Shown: one piece after another, positions 1 to 5,581 of the stretch
How the letters are laid out: the number at the start of each line of letters is the position of its first letter
Position numbering within the stretch: position 1 is the stretch's first letter
DNA from: Acidobacteriota bacterium
GTDB lineage: Bacteria; Acidobacteriota; Vicinamibacteria; Vicinamibacterales; Vicinamibacteraceae
Length of the DNA: 5,581 nt
Direction: 5' to 3'
Assembly (NCBI GenBank): GCA_013695405.1
Contig: JACDAO010000224.1
Coordinates: forward strand, 1 to 5,581
Program-made: the position numbers and the translations under genes
Notes under the pieces: generated by a model
The model's database searches: none
What the model saw: the letters and a program-made list of their open reading frames with translations, nothing else
Told to the model about the DNA's origin: nothing

Positions 1-47
1 CGCAGGAAGGCCAGCGATTTCGGGGAGAAGCCCGGGGCGGACGCCAT
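1..47 (-). CDS. DUF2461 domain protein, N-terminal fragment cut by window edge
   Basis: Reading the minus strand from the ATG at 47-45 gives 15 complete codons, MASAPGFSPKSLAFL, and then a partial Arg codon. The pattern F-S-P-x-[AS]-L-x-F-L-R close to the start is how DUF2461 (TIGR02453 family) proteins normally begin, followed in the family by an NN-x3-WF stretch that would lie just outside the window. The function of that family is not established; members are cytosolic proteins of about 220 residues. The gene lies 101 bp downstream of the MFS transporter stop on the same strand, so it could be the next gene of the same transcript. No good Shine-Dalgarno sequence precedes the ATG. A TTG at 62-60 in the same frame is a possible alternative start, and an ATG at 54-52 is in a different frame. 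The identification rests on about ten residues only. Confidence 0.65.
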   Translation of the reverse strand, partial: MASAPGFSPKSLAFL

Positions 48-148
48 GCGCCATCGTACCAAGCGATCGCGACGGACTCCGCGCGCCCCCGCGCAGGGAC
101 GAGCCGGCTGCGCGGCAATCTGAGGAGAGCAGACACCTGCCCCAGGCG

Positions 149-1675
149 TCAGAGCCGCGCGCTCGGGAGGCGCTCCGCGCGGTAGCCGCCGCGGCGTCGA
201 TCGTTCACGTACATCGTGCCGAACACCGCCACGAGGATCAGCGCCGCAGGCGCGACGTAACGGAACGACTCCTGGCCGCCGCGAGCCTCGGCCGGCTGCA
301 GGATCGCGTTGGCCTCCGCCACGACAGGATCGCCCAGCCGCGTGGCCACGACGGCTCGCAACGCCGTAGCCGTGGCGTCGCCCTGCACCTGCCCGGTCTG
401 CCGTAGCGAGGCCAATGCCGTGCGCGTCGCCGTCAGCGCATCGCTGATGTCGCTGGCATCCACCGCGGTCGCCCCGCGCGTCGCCGCCTCCAGGTGCGCC
501 GGGAAACGCTGCTCCACCCGCTCGAGCACCGCGGTCGCCTGCGTGGGGTCGAGCGCGCCGGCGAGGAACCTGTCGGCAAGGCTTCCGATCAGCGGCACGC
601 CGACGGCGCCAGCCATGCCGAGCCCGACGCCGGCCGTCAGCACGATCCCGAGTGATCCCGTGCGAGGCAGCCGCTCGCTCACCAGCCCGACCATCGTCGG
701 GAAGAAGAACGCGATGCCCCACGCGAAGATGGTGGCGACGGCGAGCGCCGACCAGAGGCCCTGCACGAAGCTGAGGAAGAACAGCCCGGTGCCGGTGAGG
801 ATGGCGGCGGCCAGCAGCATCCCCGTTGGCGCGAGGCGCTCGACGAAGTGGCTGGCGAGCAGTCGCAGTACCACCATCCAGCCGCTGATCCACACCAGCA
901 CGAGAATGCCGTGCATGCCGACCGCCTCGAGCACCGCCGGCACCCACCGCATCGGGCCGAGCTCGATCGAGGTGGTGATTGCCATCATCGCGAGCAGCAG
1001 GATGAAGAGCGGGCTCGTGAGCGTGTAGCGGAACATCTCGCTTACCGGAATGCCGGCTTCGGCGTTCTCGGTTCTGGGGAACTGCTGCGGCAGCACCAGC
1101 GCGCCATACACGACGATCGGGATGTAAATCACCGCCAGCTGATAGGGCCAGTACGCGAATCGGCCGCCGTAGTTTGCGAGCAGGAACCCGACCAGACCGC
1201 CCGCGACGATGCCGATTGGGAAGAAGGCATGGAACCAGTTCAGGCGCGTGGTTTTTTCTTCGGGGAACAGCGCGGCGACCAGCGGGTTGCCGGCGACTTC
1301 GATCATGCCGTTGCCCACGGCCAGCGTCGCGGCGCCAAGCATCAGCACCCAGAAGCCGGACGGCGAGCCCACCTGGGTGACGGCGGCAATCATCAGCGTG
1401 ATGCCCGTGAGGTGCGCCGCGAAGCCGAATCGCGCGCCGTTCTTGAGCCCGAAGGCCTCGAGCATCGGCCCGAGCACCAGGAGCGAAATCGCCATCCCCC
1501 AAAGCGCTGCCCCGCCGATCAGGCCGACCTGGTAGTTGGTCAGGATGAAGTCCTGCTTGAGCGCGACCAGGATGTTGCTCACGAGCGCGAACGACGCGCC
1601 GGTCGGGATCAGCGCCAGGCAGATCCCCGAGAACAGCCGGGCGCGGTTGACACCTTGCGCAGGTACCTGTGACAT
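149..1675 (-). CDS. MFS transporter, FHS/fucose-permease-like, with large loop before TM12
   Basis: This encodes a 508-residue inner-membrane secondary transporter of the major facilitator superfamily. About 12 hydrophobic helices can be placed, roughly at residues 15-38, 48-72, 84-100, 107-125, 146-168, 175-196, 218-237, 251-275, 283-302, 306-325, 340-368 and 472-490. The segments F-x-LTN-[YF]-Q-x-GLI (43-53), IEVAGNP (125-131) and RLN (144-146) match the N-terminal half of the fucose/glucose-galactose (FHS) porters, suggesting a sugar or related small-molecule substrate with proton symport; the substrate itself cannot be read. Residues 371-470 form an Ala/Thr-rich hydrophilic insert with helical character between TM11 and TM12, absent from classical FucP, which makes the protein about 70 residues longer than usual. 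The start at 1675 is chosen because a GGAGAGG Shine-Dalgarno sequence lies 8 nt upstream and the MFS domain begins there. The frame stays open to 1852, but the extra 59 residues are low-complexity, Arg/Gly/Ala-rich translation of the promoter region. The gene is divergent from the exported propeller gene. Confidence 0.93.
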   Translation of the reverse strand: MSQVPAQGVNRARLFSGICLALIPTGASFALVSNILVALKQDFILTNYQVGLIGGAALWGMAISLLVLGPMLEAFGLKNGARFGFAAHLTGITLMIAAVTQVGSPSGFWVLMLGAATLAVGNGMIEVAGNPLVAALFPEEKTTRLNWFHAFFPIGIVAGGLVGFLLANYGGRFAYWPYQLAVIYIPIVVYGALVLPQQFPRTENAEAGIPVSEMFRYTLTSPLFILLLAMMAITTSIELGPMRWVPAVLEAVGMHGILVLVWISGWMVVLRLLASHFVERLAPTGMLLAAAILTGTGLFFLSFVQGLWSALAVATIFAWGIAFFFPTMVGLVSERLPRTGSLGIVLTAGVGLGMAGAVGVPLIGSLADRFLAGALDPTQATAVLERVEQRFPAHLEAATRGATAVDASDISDALTATRTALASLRQTGQVQGDATATALRAVVATRLGDPVVAEANAILQPAEARGGQESFRYVAPAALILVAVFGTMYVNDRRRGGYRAERLPSARL

Positions 1676-1683
1676 CGCGTGGA

Positions 1684-1690
1684 CCTCTCC
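1684..1690 (-). promoter_or_regulatory. Shine-Dalgarno site of the MFS transporter
   Basis: On the minus strand the sequence reads GGAGAGG, within a longer GGGGGAGAGG purine run (1693-1684), and is followed by an 8-nt spacer and the ATG at 1675-1673. It is the strongest ribosome binding site in the window and decides the transporter start against the upstream in-frame ATG at 1852. Confidence 0.85.
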
Positions 1691-1713
1691 CCCGCCATGA
1701 GCTGCAGTGACGG

Positions 1714-1730
1714 CCGGCTCGGCGAGCCGG
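1714..1730. repeat. Perfect 7-bp inverted repeat in the divergent region
   Basis: The left arm CCGGCTC (1714-1720) and right arm GAGCCGG (1724-1730) are exact reverse complements separated by 3 bases. It lies 23 bp upstream of the Shine-Dalgarno purine-rich core of the MFS gene, inside its likely 5' leader. Neither strand has a following T-run, so it is not an intrinsic terminator. It could be an mRNA hairpin near the ribosome binding site or a DNA operator for a dimeric repressor; in GC-rich DNA a chance palindrome is also possible. Confidence 0.5.
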
Positions 1731-1744
1731 ACCAACCAACCGCG

Positions 1745-1779
1745 CCCGATTCCCGATTCTCGACTCCCGACTCCCGACC
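1745..1779. repeat. Five tandem 7-bp repeats (CCCGAYT; AATCGGG/AGTCGGG on the minus strand)
   Basis: The plus strand reads CCCGATT, CCCGATT, CTCGACT, CCCGACT and CCCGACC without a gap. Each unit differs from the consensus CCCGAYT by at most one base. The array sits about 70 nt upstream of the transporter start codon, within its probable untranslated leader. Degenerate heptads of the GGGAATC/GGGAGTC type recur between genes in several high-GC genomes (I recall them from xanthomonads and some Acidobacteria), where they are of unknown function. In translation they produce the spurious G-x-G-S-R-E-S-G stretch seen if the transporter start is set too far upstream. Confidence 0.85.
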
Positions 1780-1795
1780 CTATTGAGTGGCGCGC

Positions 1796-1801
1796 AGTAT
1801 A
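1796..1801 (-). promoter_or_regulatory. Possible -10 element for the MFS transporter
   Basis: The minus strand reads TATACT, 5 of 6 matches to the sigma70 consensus TATAAT, in otherwise GC-rich DNA. No recognisable -35 hexamer lies at 16-18 bp and there is no extended TGn. If used, transcription would start near 1789 and give a leader of about 115 nt containing the heptad array and the hairpin. The call is weak. Confidence 0.3.
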
Positions 1802-1833
1802 TGCCGCCCGAGGCGCGGGGGCCGCACCAGCCC

Positions 1834-1863
1834 TTGGCGTGGCTGCGCGCAATCACCCATAAT
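1834..1863 (+). promoter_or_regulatory. Predicted sigma70-like promoter of the propeller-cupin-Tm-1 operon
   Basis: A -35 element TTGGCG (1834-1839, 4 of 6 to TTGACA) and a -10 element CATAAT (1858-1863, 5 of 6 to TATAAT) are separated by 18 bp. The predicted transcription start at about 1870-1872 falls only a few bases before the ATG at 1875, so the mRNA would be leaderless or nearly so. This agrees with the absence of a Shine-Dalgarno sequence before that ATG. If translation instead starts at the in-frame ATG at 1887, the leader would still be only about 15 nt. Confidence 0.5.
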
Positions 1864-1874
1864 CCCCTCGTCCA

Positions 1875-4800
1875 ATGATCACCTTCATGTCCAGACACCT
1901 GTTCGTGTGCCTCGTTTTCTGTGCCGGCGCTCTCGACGTACGCGGGCAAGTGGTGCCGCGTGCGGCAGACGACCTCAACAGCGCCCTGGCGGCGGTGAAG
2001 TGGCGCTCGCTCGGACCCTTTCGCGGCGGACGCACCAACGCCGGGACGGGTGTCGTCGGTGATCCGAAGACGTACTACATGGGCACGACCGGCGGCGGGC
2101 TGTGGAAGACCGACGACAGCGGCATCAGCTGGCGCAACATCTCGGACGGCTACTTCAAGACCGGGTCGATCGGCGCCATCGCCGTGGCGGAGAGCGATCC
2201 CAACGTGGTCTACGTCGGTACTGGCGAGCACGCCATTCGCGGCGTGATGACGCACGGCGGCGACGGCATGTACCGCTCGACCGATGCCGGGAACACCTGG
2301 AAGCCGATCGGCCTGGATCAGACGCAGCACATCGCGCGGATCGTCGTTCATCCGAACGACCCGGACGTCGTCTACGTCGCGGCGCAGGGCGCGCTGTACG
2401 GCGCGTCGCCGGAACGGGGCGTCTTCAAGTCCACCGACGGCGGCGCCACGTGGACGCACGTCCTCCGTGTCGACGACAAGACGGGTGCCTCGGAACTCTC
2501 GATGGACGCGACCAACCCGCGGATCATGTATGCCGCGATGTGGGAGTACGGCCGGCTGCCGTGGAAGGTCATCAGCGGCGGCCCCGGTAGCGGCCTCTAC
2601 AAGTCGACCGACAGCGGCGAGACCTGGCAGAAGATGACCAAGGGCCTGCCCGAGGAGATGGGCAAGATGGCCATCGCCGTCGCCCGCTCGAACCCCGACA
2701 AGGTCTACGCGCTCATCGAGAGCGATTCGAACAAGGACACCCGCGGCCTGTACGTGTCGACCAACGCCGGCAAGAGCTGGAGCCAGGTCACCAGCGAGCC
2801 CCGCCTCGTGCAGCGCGCGTGGTACTACATCGAGCTCTTCATCGACCCGACGAACGAGAACACGATCTACGTGCTGAGCGCGCCGGCGCTCCGCTCCACT
2901 GACGGCGGCAAGACGTGGGAGACGCTGTCGGGTACGCATGGCGACTTCCACGACCTGTGGATCAATCCCGACAACCCCGACAACTTCGTCATCTCCAACG
3001 ACGGCGGAGTGGCGATCACCTTCGACAAGGGCAAGAGCTGGAGTTCGCAGAACAACATGCCGACGGCCCAGTTCTACCGCATCAACGTCGACAACCAGTT
3101 CCCGTACCGCATCTACGGTGGGCAGCAGGACAACACGTCGGTCTCGATCGCGAGTCGCGAGCTCGGCGCCGGAGGCATCAGCCCTTCCAGCTGGACGGCG
3201 TCGGCCGGCGGAGAAAGCGCCTTCCTGGCGTTCGATCCCGACAACCCACGCTTCGTCCTCGGGGGCAGCTACCAGGGCACGATCGAGGTCATCGACACCA
3301 GGGCGACCGCTGGCACGAAGATCATGGCGGCGCCCATCCAGTACCTGAGCATGGACGCCCGGGACATGAAGTACCGCTTCAACTGGAACGCGCCGATCAT
3401 CTGGAGCCGGCACGAGCCCGGCACGTACTTTCACGGCGCGCAGGTCCTGTTGAAAACCTCGGATATGGGTACGACGTGGCAGGCCGTGTCGCCCGACCTG
3501 ACCCGCAACCTGAAGGAGAAGCAGGGCAAGGGCGGCGGCCCGTTCACCAACGAGGCCGTCGGCGCGGAGAACTACGGCACGCTCGCCTACGTTGCGGAAT
3601 CGCCCCACGAGAAGGGTGTGATCTGGACCGGCAGTGACGACGGGCTGGTGCAGCTGACGAGGGATGGCGGCACGACCTGGAAGGACGTCACGCCGAAGGA
3701 CCTCGCCGAGTGCCTGGTCAACGCGATCGAGGTGTCTCCGTTCGACAAGGGGACCGCCTACATCGCCACCACCCGCTACAAGTTCAACGACCACGCGCCG
3801 GGCCTGTACAAGACGACCGACTACGGCGCGACCTGGACGAAGATCGACAAGGGCATTCCGGCCAACACCTTCACCAGGGTCGTGCGCGAGGATGACGTCA
3901 CGCGCGACCTGCTCTTCGCGGGCACCGAACGCGGCGTCTTCCTCTCGAGGAACGGCGGCAAGGACTGGTCGTCCTTCCAGCTCAATCTGCCGATCACGCC
4001 GATCACCGACCTGCGTGTCCATCGGGGCAACCTGATTGCGGCCACGTCGGGCCGGTCGTTCTGGGTCCTCGACGACCTGTCGCTGATCCGCCAGTACAGC
4101 AAGGACACGCCCGCGTTCGCGATCCATCCGCCGGCCAGTGCGTATCTGGCAAACGGCGGCAGCGAACTGGACGGCACAGACGACGAGTTCACGGGAGCGC
4201 ACACGTTTCGTGGCGTGAACCCCGCCAACGGCATCGTCCTCTACTACCAGGTGCCGGAGATGAAGAAGACCGAGGACATCACCCTCCAGATCGCAGATGC
4301 GGCGGGCACGACCATCCGCACGTACACGTCGAAGAAGGCCTCCGACTTCAAGAAGTGGGATGGCGGGCCCAAGGCGGAGCCTGTGCTGCCGAAGGCGAAG
4401 GGACTGAATCGATTCGTCTGGGACATGCGCCACGCGACGATTCCCGGCATTCCGAGCGTGTTCATCGAGGCCAGCTACAGTGGGCACAAGGCGGCGCCAG
4501 GCACGTACCGGGTCTCCCTGACAATGGGCGAGCAGACCGTGGTGACGCAGGCCGAGATCCTCGCGAATCCGCTCTATTCGACCAGCGCCGCAGGCTACAA
4601 GGAATACGACGCGCTCATGACCCGGATGGAGCGCGATCTGGCGTCGATGCACCGGACGGTCAACAGCCTGCACGAGAAGCAGACGCAACTGGCCGCGCTC
4701 CTCGCGTCGATGCCGGCGGGCGAGACGTTCGCGGCCGTCAGACGCGACAGCGAGGCGCTGCTCGAGAAGCTGAAGGCGTGGGATGAGGAGATGGTCCAGC

Positions 4801-5048
4801 GCAAGTCGAAGGCGTACGACGACGTGGAGAACTTCCCCAACAGGTTCACGGCCAACTACCTGTTCCTGATCAACCAGACCGAAAGCGACATTCCGCGGGT
4901 CAACCAGCCTTCGCTCGACCTGCTCGACAGACTGTCCAGCGAGTGGTCCGCGCTGAAGGCACGATCCGACGAGATGCTCACCAGGGATATTCCGGCCCTG
5001 AACAAGACCCTGTGGGACGCCGGCGTTGGCGCGATCTGGAAGAAGTGA
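1875..5048 (+). CDS. Exported VPS10/sortilin-like Asp-box beta-propeller protein (often annotated 'glycosyl hydrolase')
   Basis: The gene encodes 1057 residues. The N-terminus ([10 protein letters not shown], then a hydrophobic stretch to about residue 20) is a Sec signal peptide with cleavage probably after A19 or G24; C16 is not in a lipobox, so the protein is soluble periplasmic or secreted. Eleven Asp-boxes of the form [ST]-x-[DN]-x-G-x-[TSD]-W end at W86, W142, W193, W251, W302, W348, W389, W535, W602, W654 and W698, implying one or two seven- to ten-bladed beta-propellers. Other family-like motifs are HGDFHDLW (355-362), YGGQQDNTS (414-422) and [10 protein letters not shown] (843-852). 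A beta-sandwich-like segment (about 780-895) and a helical, coiled-coil-prone tail (905-1040) follow. Length and order fit the large bacterial sortilin-N-terminal/BNR family, whose activity is unknown. The glycosidase label comes from distant GH74/sialidase-like repeats; I cannot identify catalytic residues. The mature chain has a single Cys (C613), so it lacks the disulfide-rich 10CC module of eukaryotic sortilins. ATG 1887 is an alternative start (MSRHLF). It is the first gene of the likely operon. Confidence 0.92.
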   Translation: MITFMSRHLFVCLVFCAGALDVRGQVVPRAADDLNSALAAVKWRSLGPFRGGRTNAGTGVVGDPKTYYMGTTGGGLWKTDDSGISWRNISDGYFKTGSIGAIAVAESDPNVVYVGTGEHAIRGVMTHGGDGMYRSTDAGNTWKPIGLDQTQHIARIVVHPNDPDVVYVAAQGALYGASPERGVFKSTDGGATWTHVLRVDDKTGASELSMDATNPRIMYAAMWEYGRLPWKVISGGPGSGLYKSTDSGETWQKMTKGLPEEMGKMAIAVARSNPDKVYALIESDSNKDTRGLYVSTNAGKSWSQVTSEPRLVQRAWYYIELFIDPTNENTIYVLSAPALRSTDGGKTWETLSGTHGDFHDLWINPDNPDNFVISNDGGVAITFDKGKSWSSQNNMPTAQFYRINVDNQFPYRIYGGQQDNTSVSIASRELGAGGISPSSWTASAGGESAFLAFDPDNPRFVLGGSYQGTIEVIDTRATAGTKIMAAPIQYLSMDARDMKYRFNWNAPIIWSRHEPGTYFHGAQVLLKTSDMGTTWQAVSPDLTRNLKEKQGKGGGPFTNEAVGAENYGTLAYVAESPHEKGVIWTGSDDGLVQLTRDGGTTWKDVTPKDLAECLVNAIEVSPFDKGTAYIATTRYKFNDHAPGLYKTTDYGATWTKIDKGIPANTFTRVVREDDVTRDLLFAGTERGVFLSRNGGKDWSSFQLNLPITPITDLRVHRGNLIAATSGRSFWVLDDLSLIRQYSKDTPAFAIHPPASAYLANGGSELDGTDDEFTGAHTFRGVNPANGIVLYYQVPEMKKTEDITLQIADAAGTTIRTYTSKKASDFKKWDGGPKAEPVLPKAKGLNRFVWDMRHATIPGIPSVFIEASYSGHKAAPGTYRVSLTMGEQTVVTQAEILANPLYSTSAAGYKEYDALMTRMERDLASMHRTVNSLHEKQTQLAALLASMPAGETFAAVRRDSEALLEKLKAWDEEMVQRKSKAYDDVENFPNRFTANYLFLINQTESDIPRVNQPSLDLLDRLSSEWSALKARSDEMLTRDIPALNKTLWDAGVGAIWKK

Positions 5049-5049
5049 C

Positions 5050-5053
5050 GAGG
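5050..5053 (+). promoter_or_regulatory. Shine-Dalgarno site that fixes the cupin start
   Basis: GAGG, starting two bases after the propeller stop codon, lies 6 nt before the ATG at 5060. It favours this start over the in-frame ATG at 4943, which would overlap the propeller gene by 106 bp and add 39 residues with no cupin character. Confidence 0.65.
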
Positions 5054-5059
5054 CGACAC

Positions 5060-5482
5060 ATGGTGGACGACGAGACCGGTGCCCGCGCCCTGCGCTTCGT
5101 GACGTCGGCGGAAATCGAGATCGAGGAACTGCCCTGGGGGCCGCACGAGTGGCTGTGCCGGCCGGGCCTCACCGACGCGCGCGAGCTGCTGCTGGTGCGC
5201 GTGCGCATGCCGCCCGGCACCGGGCACGCCTTTCACCGGCATCCCGCGATGGAGGAGATCATCTACGTCGTCTCAGGCACCGCCGAGCAATGGGTGAACC
5301 GCGAGTCTCGGCGCCTCGGGGCGGGCGACATCGCGCACATCCCGACAGACATGGTCCACGGGACCTACAACGCGGGCGACGAGACGCTGGTGATCCTCGC
5401 GATCCTGTCGCCGGCGCAGTTCGACGGCCCGGCGCTCGTCGATGTCTCGACCGACGAGCCGTGGAGCACACTCCGGTCGTGA
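5060..5482 (+). CDS. Small single-domain cupin protein, likely metal-binding
   Basis: This is a 140-residue cytosolic protein without signal peptide or membrane segment. Cupin motif 1 is present as H59-x-H61-x4-E66-x6-G73, and motif 2 as G89-x5-P95-x-D97-x2-H100-x3-N104, with Asp in place of the usual motif-2 Gly. H59, H61, E66 (or E65) and H100 form a complete set of metal ligands, so a divalent-metal enzyme (isomerase, dioxygenase or epimerase type) or a small-molecule-sensing protein is possible; the sequence does not choose between these. A single cupin fold usually dimerises. It begins 11 bp after the propeller stop with its own Shine-Dalgarno sequence, and its stop overlaps the start of the Tm-1-like gene (GTGA at 5479-5482), so it is probably made together with that protein. 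No specific subfamily is recognised. Confidence 0.9.
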   Translation: MVDDETGARALRFVTSAEIEIEELPWGPHEWLCRPGLTDARELLLVRVRMPPGTGHAFHRHPAMEEIIYVVSGTAEQWVNRESRRLGAGDIAHIPTDMVHGTYNAGDETLVILAILSPAQFDGPALVDVSTDEPWSTLRS

Positions 5483-5581
5483 CGCCTCGCACCGTCCTGC
5501 TGCTCGGCACACTCGACACCAAGGGACACGAGTACGGCTTCGTGCGCGATCTGATTCACGCGCGCGGTCACCGCACCATGC
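5479..5581 (+). CDS. Tm-1-like ATP-binding domain protein (UPF0261), N-terminal fragment cut by window edge
   Basis: Thirty-four codons are visible from GTG 5479. The core VLLLGTLDTKG (residues 6-16), followed by E18, F21 and RDLI (23-26), is the hallmark N-terminus of the UPF0261/Tm-1-like family: a first beta strand, a Gly-Thr-x-Asp-Thr-Lys-Gly loop and a helix. Full-length members have about 400 residues. The family is named after the tomato Tm-1 protein, whose N-terminal domain inhibits tobamovirus replication; the role in bacteria is not settled, although the fold binds ATP, and bacterial copies often neighbour a PEP-hydrolase-like TIM-barrel gene that corresponds to the second half of plant Tm-1. 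The GTG overlaps the cupin stop by 4 bp; GGAG at 5463-5466 lies 12 nt upstream, a rather long spacing. GTG 5461 is an in-frame alternative that would add six residues. Confidence 0.85.
   Translation, partial: MTPRTVLLLGTLDTKGHEYGFVRDLIHARGHRTM

Noticed and set aside
81..94. GCGCG-CCCC-CGCGC stem-loop downstream of the transporter as a terminator.
   Set aside because: The stem is only 5 bp and no T-run follows on either strand; such short GC palindromes are expected by chance here.
309..1672. Long plus-strand open frames opposite the transporter (309-1028 and 848-1672).
   Set aside because: Compositions rich in Arg/Ser/Ala or His/Gln/Arg/Glu with no domain or hydrophobic core are typical antisense shadows of a GC-rich gene encoding a clearly recognisable MFS protein.
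1676..1852. Upstream extension of the transporter reading frame to ATG 1852 (59 more residues).
   Set aside because: It translates the heptad array and hairpin into low-complexity Arg/Gly/Ser sequence, there is no Shine-Dalgarno sequence at 1852, and a strong one precedes ATG 1675 where the MFS domain begins.
1917..1925. Lipoprotein signal at C16 of the propeller protein.
   Set aside because: The residues before the cysteine are L-V-F, and the large Phe at -1 does not fit a lipobox; a normal signal peptidase I site further on is more likely.
2102..4786. Several open frames in other phases within the propeller gene (for example 2915-3637, 3821-4234 minus, 4355-4786).
   Set aside because: They are Arg-rich, lack ribosome binding sites and domains, and are explained by the high GC of the real coding frame.
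4943..5059. Cupin start at ATG 4943.
   Set aside because: It would overlap the end of the propeller gene by 106 bp and add a basic segment without cupin features; ATG 5060 has GAGG 6 nt upstream.
5259..5571. Minus-strand open frames over the cupin and Tm-1-like genes.
   Set aside because: Arg-rich shadow sequences overlapping two well-supported genes in the opposite direction.

Overview
The window is a GC-rich bacterial segment, completely packed with genes, from an organism I would guess is an Acidobacteriota member of the Vicinamibacteria/Luteitalea type. That guess rests on the high GC, an exported Asp-box propeller protein of a kind greatly expanded in Acidobacteria, and a degenerate GGGAGTC/GGGAATC heptad array. 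It is not proven; Gemmatimonadota or another high-GC soil lineage is possible.

Layout from left to right. (1) On the minus strand, positions 1-47 hold the first 15 codons of a gene that looks like a DUF2461 protein; it runs off the left edge. (2) Also on the minus strand, 149-1675 encodes a 508-residue MFS transporter resembling the fucose/FHS sugar-porter group, with an unusual ~100-residue loop before the last membrane helix. (3) Positions 1676-1874 form a 199-bp divergent regulatory region. It carries a strong Shine-Dalgarno sequence, a perfect 7-bp hairpin and five 7-bp tandem repeats for the minus-strand gene, and a sigma70-like promoter for the plus-strand gene that would give an almost leaderless mRNA. 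(4) On the plus strand, 1875-5048 encodes a 1057-residue exported sortilin/VPS10-like beta-propeller protein with 11 Asp-boxes. (5) Eleven bases later comes a 140-residue single-domain cupin (5060-5482). (6) Overlapping the cupin by 4 bp starts a Tm-1-like ATP-binding (UPF0261) protein, cut by the right edge.

The three plus-strand genes look like one operon: spacing is 11 bp and then a GTGA stop/start overlap. The cupin and Tm-1-like protein are probably translationally coupled and functionally linked, perhaps in metabolism of a small carbon compound. The divergent sugar-type transporter would fit a role in uptake, but no substrate can be read from the sequence. I see no mobile element, CRISPR array, tRNA or rRNA gene. 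Nothing here is clearly a new biological system; the most interesting points are the coupled cupin/Tm-1 cassette behind an exported propeller, the transporter's loop insert and altered binding-site residue, and the structured divergent promoter region.
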